From an uncultured Verrucomicrobiota bacterium (GTDB lineage Bacteria; Verrucomicrobiota; Verrucomicrobiia; Limisphaerales; UBA9464): a DNA stretch of 64,000 nt. The position numbers and the translations under genes were made by a program. The stretch's first letter is position 1. Every line of letters starts with the position of its first letter. Below are positions 36,255 to 44,704 of the stretch, piece by piece. The stretch lies in contig CAIJLV010000217.1 of the NCBI GenBank assembly GCA_903821635.1, forward strand, positions 1 to 64,000, given 5' to 3'. Below the pieces are notes generated by a model. That model saw only the letters and a list, made by a program, of their open reading frames with translations. It had not been told where the DNA came from and ran no database searches.

Positions 36255-38108
36255 TTAGCGGCCCTCTTCAATCACGATTCGCCGGTCGAGGGTAATTCCA
36301 GTAACGGACTGCTTGGTTCCGGAAGGCCAGGTAATTTCGAGGGCATCGACCTGAGTGGCCCGCCCGAGACCGAAGGTGACTTCGAGTTCGCTGGCGCTGA
36401 GGTAACTTTTGGCCGACATGACTTGGCGCCACTGGGATTCGCCTCCCGCGGTGAGTTTGACCCAGGCGCCGAGGGCATCCCGGTTGGACTTCGAGCCGAC
36501 GAGTTTCAGCCGGACAAAATGATGGCTCAACGATTGGTCGTTGCGAACCAGCAGGGGCGGGCTGCCGACTTCAGTCAGCACCACATCTAGATCCCCGTCG
36601 CCATCGAGGTCGGCAAAGGCGCTGCCGCGACCGACGATTGGTTTGAAGAGTTCGCCGCCGGCTTGGTTGGCGGTCACATTGATGAAGCCCGCGTCACCCG
36701 CGTTCCAAAAAAGTTGGGCGGGTTGGCGGTAGGATTGGCTCGCTTGGACCTTGGTAATTTCCTCTTCGAGATGGCCGTTGCTGGTGAGCACGTCCAAGCG
36801 GCCGTCGAGGTCGTAGTCGAAGAAGAAGAAGCCGAATTTCAGGAGCAGCCGGCTGGCGGGGCCGAGGCCCCACGAAATCGCTTCGTCGGTGAACAGGGAT
36901 CCGTCCCCTTGGGCGACGTAAAAGGCGGTCATTTCATTGGCGAAATTGCCAATCCCGATCGCCGCCTTGCCGTCCTTGGTAAACCGGGCGGCATCCAAGC
37001 CCATCGCACCACGGGTGTTGCCGTAGCTGTCAAAGGCCAGACCGCTCAACGCCCCGACTTCCTTGAAGGTGCCGTTCTTCTGGTTCTCGAAGAGGAGGTT
37101 TTGCGTCGTGTCATTCGCGACCACGAGATCCATCCAGCCGTCACCGTTATAGTCGAACGGGGCGACGCCCAAGGTCTTGGCTAGCGGGACCCCGGTGGCG
37201 GCATTTTTCACCTGCACCCCGGCCGCGGCGGAGATGTCGGTGAACCGGCCGTTGCCGTCATTGCGATAAAGGTGTGGGAACGCTCCTTGAAAATTCATCG
37301 GCGGACCGTAGGCGCGGCCGACGCCGACGAGCGTGTAACCGACTTCGCGGTCGATTTCGGGCGACCAACGGACGTAGTTACCGACGTAGAGGTCGAGGTC
37401 GCCGTCGTTGTCCAAGTCGAAGAAGGCGCAGGCGGTGCTCCAATCCGAGGCCGCGCCCGCCACCCCAGCACTGGCGGTCACATCGCGGAACTTGAGTTGA
37501 CCTTCGTTACGGAACAACCGGCCGCCGCCGACGGCGGAGAGAAAGACGTCCACTTGGCCGTCGTTGTCGAAGTCGCCGAGCGCGACGCCCATGCCGTAAA
37601 GGGGCACCTCCAAGCCAGAACCGGCCGTGGCGTCGGTGAATTTGCCCGAGCCGTCATTGCGGTAGAGGGCGGCGGTTGCGGGGCGGGTTCCGGCGGGTTG
37701 CTGGCCGGGCCAGTGGGTCGAATTGACGAAGAGGAGTTCCGGCGCGCCGTCCCCGTCGAGGTCGGCAAAGGCCACGCCGCTACCCATGGTTTCCGGCAGG
37801 AGCTTGTCGCCGGTAGCGCCATTTTGGTGGCGGAAGGTAATGCCGGCGGCCGCTGTCACGTCGGTGAAACGGGCGGCGGGAATTTGGGCCAAGGCGTTGG
37901 TTGAGGCCGCTTCCGGGGCTGAAACGGGCGTGACCTTCACCGGGTCGGCGGTCCGCTTGGGCTTCAGCGCGACATAGGCGCCTCCGCCCAGCACGGCCAA
38001 CGCCACCACGGCGATCAGCGAATTGCGGACGCCGCGGCCGATGGCGGCGTCATCCTGCTGGACGAATTCCTCCGGTTCTTCGGGAGGGCGGGAATTGGGG
38101 GTGTTCAT
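36255..38108 (-). CDS. CRTAC1 family protein (FG-GAP repeats with ASPIC/UnbV domain)
   Basis: This 617-residue protein is anchored by one membrane helix (about 29-48). Several calcium-binding-type FG-GAP/VCBS loops follow, such as DLDGDGAPELLF, DFDNDGQVDVFL, DLDNDGDLDLYVGN, DYNGDGWMDLVV and DLDGDGDLDVVL, forming a beta-propeller. The C-terminal ASPIC/UnbV domain (about 530-617) includes HHFVRLKLVGSKSNRDALGA and EITWPSGTKQSVTG. Such proteins act outside the cytoplasm; their function is unclear. Its start overlaps the stop of the small upstream ORF (ATGA), which itself abuts the multiheme cytochrome gene. Confidence 0.92.
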   Translation of the reverse strand: MNTPNSRPPEEPEEFVQQDDAAIGRGVRNSLIAVVALAVLGGGAYVALKPKRTADPVKVTPVSAPEAASTNALAQIPAARFTDVTAAAGITFRHQNGATGDKLLPETMGSGVAFADLDGDGAPELLFVNSTHWPGQQPAGTRPATAALYRNDGSGKFTDATAGSGLEVPLYGMGVALGDFDNDGQVDVFLSAVGGGRLFRNEGQLKFRDVTASAGVAGAASDWSTACAFFDLDNDGDLDLYVGNYVRWSPEIDREVGYTLVGVGRAYGPPMNFQGAFPHLYRNDGNGRFTDISAAAGVQVKNAATGVPLAKTLGVAPFDYNGDGWMDLVVANDTTQNLLFENQKNGTFKEVGALSGLAFDSYGNTRGAMGLDAARFTKDGKAAIGIGNFANEMTAFYVAQGDGSLFTDEAISWGLGPASRLLLKFGFFFFDYDLDGRLDVLTSNGHLEEEITKVQASQSYRQPAQLFWNAGDAGFINVTANQAGGELFKPIVGRGSAFADLDGDGDLDVVLTEVGSPPLLVRNDQSLSHHFVRLKLVGSKSNRDALGAWVKLTAGGESQWRQVMSAKSYLSASELEVTFGLGRATQVDALEITWPSGTKQSVTGITLDRRIVIEEGR

Positions 38109-38359
38109 GGGGCGGAAAGGCCGGGAGTGAGGTTGGTTAAGGCGGAGCCCAGCAACTTGGCGGCGGCGGGCCGCTGGCCAGCGCGGGCGGTTTCAACCAA
38201 GAGGTTGGCGAGTTGGTCCTTGGCAGCGCGCACGGTGCCGGACATGGAGGGCGGTTTGGCTACCGGTGATCCGCTCCGGATTTCGGCCGCTGGGCTGGTT
38301 TCTGGGACGCGATCGGGCTTTTGCTTCGTTTGCTGCACGGCGGGTGGCCTCGGTGACAA
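38105..38359 (-). CDS. Small protein between the multiheme cytochrome and CRTAC1 genes
   Basis: The predicted 84-residue protein starts at a TTG that directly follows the TAA of the cytochrome gene and overlaps the CRTAC1 start by 4 bases. An internal ATG at 38245 would give 46 residues. The first 40 residues are polar and Pro/Ser-rich. The last 45 form a likely helix pair (VRAAKDQLANLLVETARAGQ). No family is recognised. The tight fit between two genes suggests translation coupling, but the lack of an ATG and ribosome site leaves doubt that it is made. Confidence 0.45.
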   Translation of the reverse strand: MSPRPPAVQQTKQKPDRVPETSPAAEIRSGSPVAKPPSMSGTVRAAKDQLANLLVETARAGQRPAAAKLLGSALTNLTPGLSAP

Positions 38360-41302
38360 TTATTTTACTGCTGTCCGAGGCTGCTGGGCGGTTTCCAAGC
38401 GGGTATTCGGCAGCCCCAAGGCACCCGGCCGCTGGAGGTCGTAGATGACGATGGCTTGGGCGGCGTGGTCGGCGGCGGGATCACGACGCCGGGCGGCAGA
38501 TACGGCGTGGTCGCGGGCGTTGTCGTCGGGGCGGTATTTTTCGTGGAGTCGACGGTGTTCCTCGGCCTTGGTTTTTTCACCCAAGCTGGCGTGGATGAGG
38601 GCGAGATTGTAGTGCGCCGTCATGTTTTCGGTGTCGATGGTGAGCGTGTCTTGGAAGCGTTTTTCGGCGGCGCGCAGGAATTCGTCCCGGCGGGTTGGAT
38701 TGGTCCGCTCCAGCTTGGCGCGTTCGAACAGGGTTTGGCCCAGTTCATTGATCACCTCGTAGTCGCGGCTGAAGTTGAAGCCCCGCCGTTCGAGTTCGGG
38801 ATAGCGGTCTTCCAAGATGCTCGTGAACTCCTTGATGGCTTCGTCCAAGTAGCCGTTCTGCTTGTTCACGAGGCCATTGAGCCAGGCGATGGTCCAACGA
38901 TTGCCGGGCGGGGTAAATCGGTTGGTATCGTTTGCGCGTTGTAAGGCGAGCACGGCGTCGTTGAGGCGGCCTTCTTTGTAGAAGACTCGGGCCAAGTTGA
39001 GCGGCCCGTCAGGGCGACCCAGTTTCTCCACTTGGTCGAACGCGTGCGCCGCTTGGATGAGTTCGCCCTTTTCGCTGCCTTTGTCGCCCTTCAGGAACAG
39101 GCCGATGCCGTAGTCATTCCACCGCTGCCAGGGGGGGATTTCCCGGGTCTGCGTCGCCCACGCGGCGGGCAGTGGGGGGCCGCCCTCGATCGGGAAGGTG
39201 ATCTTATCAGAGCACATCACCGTGATCGGGAGCGGGTTGGTGAGTTGGAGCGCGGCGCCGCGGGTGTAGCTGGGGGCAAAGGTGTAGTTGTAGTAAATCG
39301 TATCGAATTTTCGGTAGTTCAGCTTCATCTCGACCGTCAGTGGCTCCTTTTGGTCAGGCGGGACGGTGAGGCGATAATGGACGACGTGGGCGGCCCCAGG
39401 CGGGATCTGGTTGTTGTAGAGGGGGACAAAAATGTCCTGTGCATTGCGCTGGTCGATCCGGTAGCCGTGGCGGTCGAGCATGTAGACATTTACGAAGTGC
39501 GACCAAGGGTCAGTCTCCTGAAAAGGCCCGCGTCCGCCGCTGCGGCCGAGCACGTCACCCGAACTGTCGGTCACGGTGGCGTCCACCCAGAGTTCATTGG
39601 AATCCACCGTGCCCTGAGTGAGCGGATGGCCGACCTTTACGGTGCGAATGACGGTCTCAATGAGGTAGGTGTGGCCCGGCTTCAACTTCGGCAACGCAGG
39701 TCGGAGCGGAGCCATCAACGGAGCGTCAATCGTCCCACCTTCCTTCACGCCAAAGATGTCCAGGCGCACGGTGTCCTTCATGAATTCCTGGTGCTTCTGG
39801 ATGATCTCGGCCTTCACCTCGGCGGGTTGATCGCGCACGTAGGCGACGCCCGTGTTGGCGCTGGGGAAGAGGTGGTTGTGGACGGCGGTGAACTCGTTCG
39901 TGCCGTATTTTTTTGCGGAGAAATCGGCGGACCGTTCGAGCGGCATGTGGCATTCGGCGCAATTCGCTTTGGCCTGGTCAGGGAAGTAAAAGGCGCGTGC
40001 GTTGATGCCGGAGACGCCGGAGAGCAGGAACGTGTCGTAGTGATTCTGCCCGCGGAGCCAGTCTTTGTAGTCGTTCACCGTCTTCGGGATGCTGACCTTG
40101 TGGCAGGTCGAGCAGAACTCGGTCGTTTTATGGAAGTCCTTCAGGAACGTCTTTTTATGGAACTCCGGTTTGCCCTTCAAGAGCTGCTTGTTGAGGAAGA
40201 ACGCTAGGGAATTTGTGGGCGCAAAGGCGAACGGGTAATGCACGGGCTCCTCGATCGTGTAGTTGCCGTTGCCGATATGGCCCGGGTCGCTGCCTTCTAG
40301 GGCCGTGATCGAATGACACGCCACACAGGTCAAGCCGGCCAAGGCGGTCGGATGCTTTTCAAAATCGAAGTTCGGATCGTCAAACGCGCCGCTGAAAAAC
40401 GGCACCGGGTCATGGCAACCGGCACACCACCGGGACATTTTCACGTTGCCGTCGCGCTTCAGGGCCAAATCACGGGTGCCCTTGATCGAAGCGAGGTAAA
40501 ACGGGTTGTTAAACGAGCTGAAGCGGTGCGCCGAATGAAACCAGCCGTTGTAGGAATCCTGGTGGCACTCGAGGCAATACTCATTGTTCATCAGCTTCGC
40601 CGGTGGAATGAAATTGCCGGTCGCCGTGCGCGCGCTGCTGGGGTGAAAATACTGTTCGCCTTCCTTCGGTCCCTTGGCGTTCCAAACCCGCGGATCATGT
40701 CGGTGCAGAGCTATCATCGCGACCACCAGCGCCGCCATGCCGGCGGCCCACCCTAGGCCGACCTTCCATTTGATCCGCGGGCCGGCGAGCCGGTGCAGGA
40801 TGTAGAGCCATACGCAGAGCAACGGGGCGAGCACATGCGCCCAGTAGGCGGCGCTCCGCCCAGTCTGATGGCGCACTTCCAGCCATTCCAAACCTTCGAC
40901 GCGCATCAACACGAAGCCCGTGCCCAGCACGACCAGGCTGGCAGCAAACAGGACGTAGCCCACCCACACTGCCTTCCGGTTGGGCCGGTTCGCCGTATTC
41001 AGAATGTGGACGACGTTAAAAACTAGGAACGGAAGGATGAAGATGATCCCCAGCACCAAGTGCCCGAGGAATTGAAACTGATAGAAGTAGTTCTGGTAGC
41101 TGACGCCCTTCCCCCGCTCCAGCCACTCGAAGAATGTGATCGCGGCGAGATAGGCCGAGTTCACCCCGAGGAGGGCTAGCAGCGTCCACACCAAATTCAG
41201 CACGACCCGCAACTTGGGGCCGATGGCGCGGACGTATTTTTTCTTGGCCGGCGCGGGGGGCGCTGCGTTCGTCGAGGGCGATGAGGAAGCGTCGTCGGCC
41301 AT
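38360..41302 (-). CDS. Membrane-anchored pentaheme cytochrome c with TPR-like C-terminus
   Basis: This 980-residue protein has an N-terminal membrane domain of about five helices (33-60, 75-100, 112-133, 152-172, 182-199) with several helix-embedded His residues, reminiscent of a b-type cytochrome. Five CxxCH heme sites follow: CLECH (243), CAGCH (293), CVACH (326), CSTCH (397) and CAECH (448), in the style of cytochrome c554/NrfA-like multiheme proteins. A beta-rich part (about 520-700) precedes TPR-like helices (about 730-930) with NGYLDEAIKEFTSILE and TAHYNLALIHASLGEKTKAE. It probably moves electrons between the membrane and a periplasmic partner. The small ORF and CRTAC1 gene follow without a gap. 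Confidence 0.9.
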   Translation of the reverse strand: MADDASSSPSTNAAPPAPAKKKYVRAIGPKLRVVLNLVWTLLALLGVNSAYLAAITFFEWLERGKGVSYQNYFYQFQFLGHLVLGIIFILPFLVFNVVHILNTANRPNRKAVWVGYVLFAASLVVLGTGFVLMRVEGLEWLEVRHQTGRSAAYWAHVLAPLLCVWLYILHRLAGPRIKWKVGLGWAAGMAALVVAMIALHRHDPRVWNAKGPKEGEQYFHPSSARTATGNFIPPAKLMNNEYCLECHQDSYNGWFHSAHRFSSFNNPFYLASIKGTRDLALKRDGNVKMSRWCAGCHDPVPFFSGAFDDPNFDFEKHPTALAGLTCVACHSITALEGSDPGHIGNGNYTIEEPVHYPFAFAPTNSLAFFLNKQLLKGKPEFHKKTFLKDFHKTTEFCSTCHKVSIPKTVNDYKDWLRGQNHYDTFLLSGVSGINARAFYFPDQAKANCAECHMPLERSADFSAKKYGTNEFTAVHNHLFPSANTGVAYVRDQPAEVKAEIIQKHQEFMKDTVRLDIFGVKEGGTIDAPLMAPLRPALPKLKPGHTYLIETVIRTVKVGHPLTQGTVDSNELWVDATVTDSSGDVLGRSGGRGPFQETDPWSHFVNVYMLDRHGYRIDQRNAQDIFVPLYNNQIPPGAAHVVHYRLTVPPDQKEPLTVEMKLNYRKFDTIYYNYTFAPSYTRGAALQLTNPLPITVMCSDKITFPIEGGPPLPAAWATQTREIPPWQRWNDYGIGLFLKGDKGSEKGELIQAAHAFDQVEKLGRPDGPLNLARVFYKEGRLNDAVLALQRANDTNRFTPPGNRWTIAWLNGLVNKQNGYLDEAIKEFTSILEDRYPELERRGFNFSRDYEVINELGQTLFERAKLERTNPTRRDEFLRAAEKRFQDTLTIDTENMTAHYNLALIHASLGEKTKAEEHRRLHEKYRPDDNARDHAVSAARRRDPAADHAAQAIVIYDLQRPGALGLPNTRLETAQQPRTAVK

Positions 41303-41430
41303 ATTAGGTGAACAATTGGCGGCGAGGTTGAGGATCGTGCGGCGAGATGTAATCGGCTTGGGGTGAACTGCTCGAATTCGGGGGTGAAATAGAGAATTCT
41401 AGGGCTGGGCGAGGGCGCCAGCGGGCAGGC

Positions 41431-42321
41431 TTGCGCCGAGAACCGTTCGGGCCAAGCTCGTCCGGCTTGAACGACGATTTCGCTGATTCCACCCTCGTGC
41501 TGGTCGGGCACGGCTCGACCCTGAACGCGGACTCGTCCGCGCCCACGCACCAGCACGCAGCCGCCCTCCGGCAGCGTGGCCTCTTCGGGCAAGTGCTGAC
41601 CGGTTTCTGGAAGGAGCAGCCGACCCTCGCCGGGGTGTTGCGCGGGGCTTGGGGCCGCCGGGTGTTCGTGGTGCCATTGTTCATCAGCGAGGGCTACTTC
41701 ACCGAACAGGTCATTCCGCGGGAAATGGGTTTTGCCCGCCGGGGCCCGAACGAGTTCGCCCGAGTGCAACTGCGAGGCACACAAACCGTGGCTTACTGCG
41801 GCCCCGTGGGCACTCACCCAAGCATGACTGACGTCATTCTGGCCCGCGCCGCCGAGGTGGTCGCGCCGTCGTCAGCGAATCCTTCTAGGCCGCCGGTTCC
41901 CGCCGAAACCAGTCTCTTCATTGCCGGCCACGGCACGGGCAACAGCGAAAACTCGCGCCGTTCCATCGAACGCCAAGTGGAACAGATCGCCGCCCGGGCC
42001 GAGTTTAGCTCAACGCACGGTGTTTTTATGGAGGAGGAGCCGCGCATTGCGGACTGTTTCAACTTGGCGACCACGCGGGATGTGGTCGTGGTGCCCTTTT
42101 TCATCAGTGATGGCCTCCACAGCCAAGAAGACATTCCGGTGATGCTGGGCGAGCCTGAGGCCGTCGTGCAGGACCGCCTGCGGCGAGGCCAGCCCCCGAT
42201 TGCCAACCCGACGGAGCGGCATGGCCGGCGGGTTTGGTATGCCCGCAGCGTGGGGTATGAACCCCGCTTGGCCGAAGTCATTCTCGAACGGGTGCGAGAA
42301 GCGGCTTCCTGGACCGCCTGA
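41431..42321 (+). CDS. CbiX/SirB-type sirohydrochlorin chelatase-like protein
   Basis: The predicted product has 296 residues with two similar halves. The first has LVLVGHGSTLN (about 22-32), and the second has SLFIAGHGTGNSENSRRSIE (about 166-185), the small chelatase-fold pattern with a metal-binding His. FVVPLFISEGYF and VVVPFFISDGLHS mark the second strand of each half. Known relatives insert cobalt, nickel or iron into sirohydrochlorin. No cobalamin or siroheme gene is adjacent. The start is uncertain: the TTG at 41431 or a TTG at 41467. It is divergent from the multiheme cytochrome gene, so a heme-related role is tempting but unproven. Confidence 0.8.
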   Translation: MRREPFGPSSSGLNDDFADSTLVLVGHGSTLNADSSAPTHQHAAALRQRGLFGQVLTGFWKEQPTLAGVLRGAWGRRVFVVPLFISEGYFTEQVIPREMGFARRGPNEFARVQLRGTQTVAYCGPVGTHPSMTDVILARAAEVVAPSSANPSRPPVPAETSLFIAGHGTGNSENSRRSIERQVEQIAARAEFSSTHGVFMEEEPRIADCFNLATTRDVVVVPFFISDGLHSQEDIPVMLGEPEAVVQDRLRRGQPPIANPTERHGRRVWYARSVGYEPRLAEVILERVREAASWTA

Positions 42322-42392
42322 GCCGGGCGGGCCGGTCGCGGGTTGGCTTTTTTTGGATTCGCCCTGGCTTCTCGGCCGCGCTAAATCCGCGC

Positions 42393-43277
42393 GTGCGTTT
42401 CCGAAAAGTTACCCTCGTGGGTGTTGGCCTTCTGGGCGGTTCGCTGGGCATGGCGATTCGCCAGCGGGGGCTTGCGGAGCAGGTTTGCGGTGTCGTCCGC
42501 CGGGCCACGATTATCGCCGACTGCGAGCGGTTGGGAGCCGTGGATCTCGCCACGGGAAACTTGGGTTCCGCCATCCGCGGGGCCGACCTCGTGGTGCTCT
42601 GCTCGCCGATTGGGCAGATGGGTGCGCTCACGCGGGAATTCCTGCCGTATTTGGAACCGGACGCGTTGGTCACCGATGTCGGCAGCGTCAAAGGCCCGAT
42701 CGTGGCGGAACTTGAAGGGCTGATCGCCAAAGCCGGCGGTCACTTTGTGGGCAGTCATCCCATGGCGGGTTCGGAGAAAACCGGCGTGCATGCGGCCCGT
42801 TCAGATTTGTTCGAAGGCTCGCTTTGTGCCCTCACGCCCACGCCCCGCTCGAATCCCGAGGCCGTGGTCCGCATCCGCCAGCTATGGGAAGCGATCGGGG
42901 CCCGCGTCCTGTCGCTGACGCCAGCGCAGCACGATGATTTGGTTGGCCGTTCGAGCCACCTGCCGCACGTCGTGGCGGCGGCGTTGGCGAACTACGTGTT
43001 GAGCCCGGCGCACCCCAAAGAGCAGGGCGCCCTGTGTGCAGGCGGCTTCCGGGACACGACGCGCATCGCGAGCGGTTCCCCGGAGATGTGGCGCGACATC
43101 GCCCTCGCCAACCGGGAACACCTCGGCCGGGTTTTGGGCGTTTTGATTGAGGATTTGCAGGAATTCCAGCGGTCGCTCCAGCAGGCGGATTCGCCCGCCA
43201 TCACGGAGTTTTTCACGGCGGCCAAACAGCGGCGCGACGCTTGGGTCAACCCCTCCGCTACGGCCAGTGCGGAGTGA
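42393..43277 (+). CDS. tyrA: Prephenate dehydrogenase (TyrA)
   Basis: This 294-residue NAD(P)-dependent enzyme of tyrosine synthesis starts at a GTG. It shows the Rossmann motif VTLVGVGLLGGSLGMAIRQR (about 6-25), then DVGSVKGPI and the substrate-site stretch FVGSHPMAGSEKTGVHAARS (about 118-137). The helical C-terminal domain contains HDDLVGRSSHLPHVVAAALA and FRDTTRIASGSPEMW. It lies 71 bases after the chelatase-like gene. The typical aroA partner is not present here. No ACT domain is attached. Confidence 0.93.
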   Translation: MRFRKVTLVGVGLLGGSLGMAIRQRGLAEQVCGVVRRATIIADCERLGAVDLATGNLGSAIRGADLVVLCSPIGQMGALTREFLPYLEPDALVTDVGSVKGPIVAELEGLIAKAGGHFVGSHPMAGSEKTGVHAARSDLFEGSLCALTPTPRSNPEAVVRIRQLWEAIGARVLSLTPAQHDDLVGRSSHLPHVVAAALANYVLSPAHPKEQGALCAGGFRDTTRIASGSPEMWRDIALANREHLGRVLGVLIEDLQEFQRSLQQADSPAITEFFTAAKQRRDAWVNPSATASAE

Positions 43278-43333
43278 GTGAGGCCTCGGCTCGGCCCCTT
43301 ATCATTGGCCCCCACGAGGGCGGTGGGCTGGCC

Positions 43334-44665
43334 TCACGCCCGAAACTTGAGCGGGGGAAATGTGCCGCCCAGCACGGCTTCGCTTGACGTGCCCAGCCAG
43401 TCCTCCAGCACGCCAGCGTAAACGGAGCGGAAATCGGTGGAGAAACGCACGTCACCGGCCAACAGGTCGGCCGGTTTGAGCGAAGGGGCGGAACCGTGCA
43501 GGCCCGGTTGGACCCGGCTACCCAGCAGAAATACCGGCGCCGCCGCGCCGTGATCGGTGCCGCCGCTGGCGTTTTCCGCGACCCGGCGCCCAAATTCGCT
43601 GAAGGCGAGAACTAGCACCCGGTCGAGCTGGCCCAGGGCCTTCAGGTCGGCGAGGAAGGCTTTGAGCGAATCCCCCAAGTCCGTGAGCAACCGCTGGTGG
43701 GCGGGCAATTGGCCGGTGTGGGTGTCGTAACCGCCCTGACTGGCGTAATAAACCCGTGTGCCTAGGCCGCCTGCGATGAGTCGGGCGACCAGCTTAAGGT
43801 CGTTGGCGAGGTGGCTGGCGGGATAGCTAACCTGGTTTTTTGCCTGTTGGGAGCGGGCGCGGATTTGGTCGCTGCTGAGCTGGGCGTCCAAGGCCGTGCG
43901 TTCGAGGAAATCGAGCGGCGAAACCGGCGGCGGACTGCCGCTCAACTGCTCAACGCTGCCCCCGGCTTGGCTCGGATCCAGCAGCGCGGCGGGCTCGTTC
44001 GCGGCGTTCATCGCGCGGTAAAAAGTCTCCCCCCCGGCCCGCTCGCCGGCTTCCGGCGCATCGCCGTCCACATAGCGAAACGACTCGGGATTTTCCACGG
44101 CGACGCCTTTAGATTTCCGGGCGGCAAAGGCCAGCGGCGCCTGACGACCGACGCACAGCCCGACGGTGGGCTCGCTGCCGGCGCAGGCGTGATCGAAGTA
44201 ACGGCCGAGCCAACCTTGGTTGGAGAACCGGTCGCTGGCGGTCGCCGTCATCCAGATGTCGGTGCTGCGAAAGTGGGACCGGTTCGGGTTCGGGTAACCG
44301 ACCGCTTGCACCACCGCGAGTTGGCCGGCGTCGTGCAGCGCTTGGAAGCCAGCGAGCGCGGGATGCAGGCCGGTGTGGTCATTTAGCCGCCGCACTTGGT
44401 GGGCCCGAAGTCCCAGTTTGGGGCGGGCACGGTGGTAGTCGTCGTTGGTAAAGGGGACGAGCGTATTGAGCCCGTCATTGCCGCCGGCGAGTTGGAGCAC
44501 GACCAGGATTGGGGCGTCCTGGTCGGCCACTGGGGTAGCCTTCAGAGAATCCGCGGCGTGTAATTGCTCGAAAGTGGCCGCAAGAAACGAGGGCACGGTG
44601 CAGGTCAGCGCGCCGCCTAGGGCGGAAGTGCGCAGAAATGAACGGCGGGTGGACAACGGGTTCAT
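43334..44665 (-). CDS. DUF1501 domain-containing protein (Tat-exported)
   Basis: This 443-residue protein has an N-terminal twin-arginine signal (TRRSFLRTSALGGALTC, about 6-22), so it is probably exported folded. The DUF1501 fold belongs to the alkaline phosphatase/sulfatase-like superfamily. It shows PILVVLQLAGGNDGLNTLVP (about 51-70), a region with FRSTDIWMTA, and VLVLAFSEFGRRVAENASGG then TDHGAAAPVFLLG (about 348-380). The conserved Asp/His in TDHG would bind metal. It follows the DUF1800 gene by 39 bases, the usual pairing. Substrate unknown. Confidence 0.92.
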   Translation of the reverse strand: MNPLSTRRSFLRTSALGGALTCTVPSFLAATFEQLHAADSLKATPVADQDAPILVVLQLAGGNDGLNTLVPFTNDDYHRARPKLGLRAHQVRRLNDHTGLHPALAGFQALHDAGQLAVVQAVGYPNPNRSHFRSTDIWMTATASDRFSNQGWLGRYFDHACAGSEPTVGLCVGRQAPLAFAARKSKGVAVENPESFRYVDGDAPEAGERAGGETFYRAMNAANEPAALLDPSQAGGSVEQLSGSPPPVSPLDFLERTALDAQLSSDQIRARSQQAKNQVSYPASHLANDLKLVARLIAGGLGTRVYYASQGGYDTHTGQLPAHQRLLTDLGDSLKAFLADLKALGQLDRVLVLAFSEFGRRVAENASGGTDHGAAAPVFLLGSRVQPGLHGSAPSLKPADLLAGDVRFSTDFRSVYAGVLEDWLGTSSEAVLGGTFPPLKFRA

Positions 44666-44704
44666 GGGGCTGGAAAGGGCGGCTGGTTGGGGTGATTACG
44701 GGGT

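Noticed and set aside
39032..40207. 391-codon plus-strand ORF opposite the multiheme cytochrome gene
   Set aside because: It overlaps the five CxxCH sites on the other strand. The product is rich in Val, Arg and Glu without domain signal.
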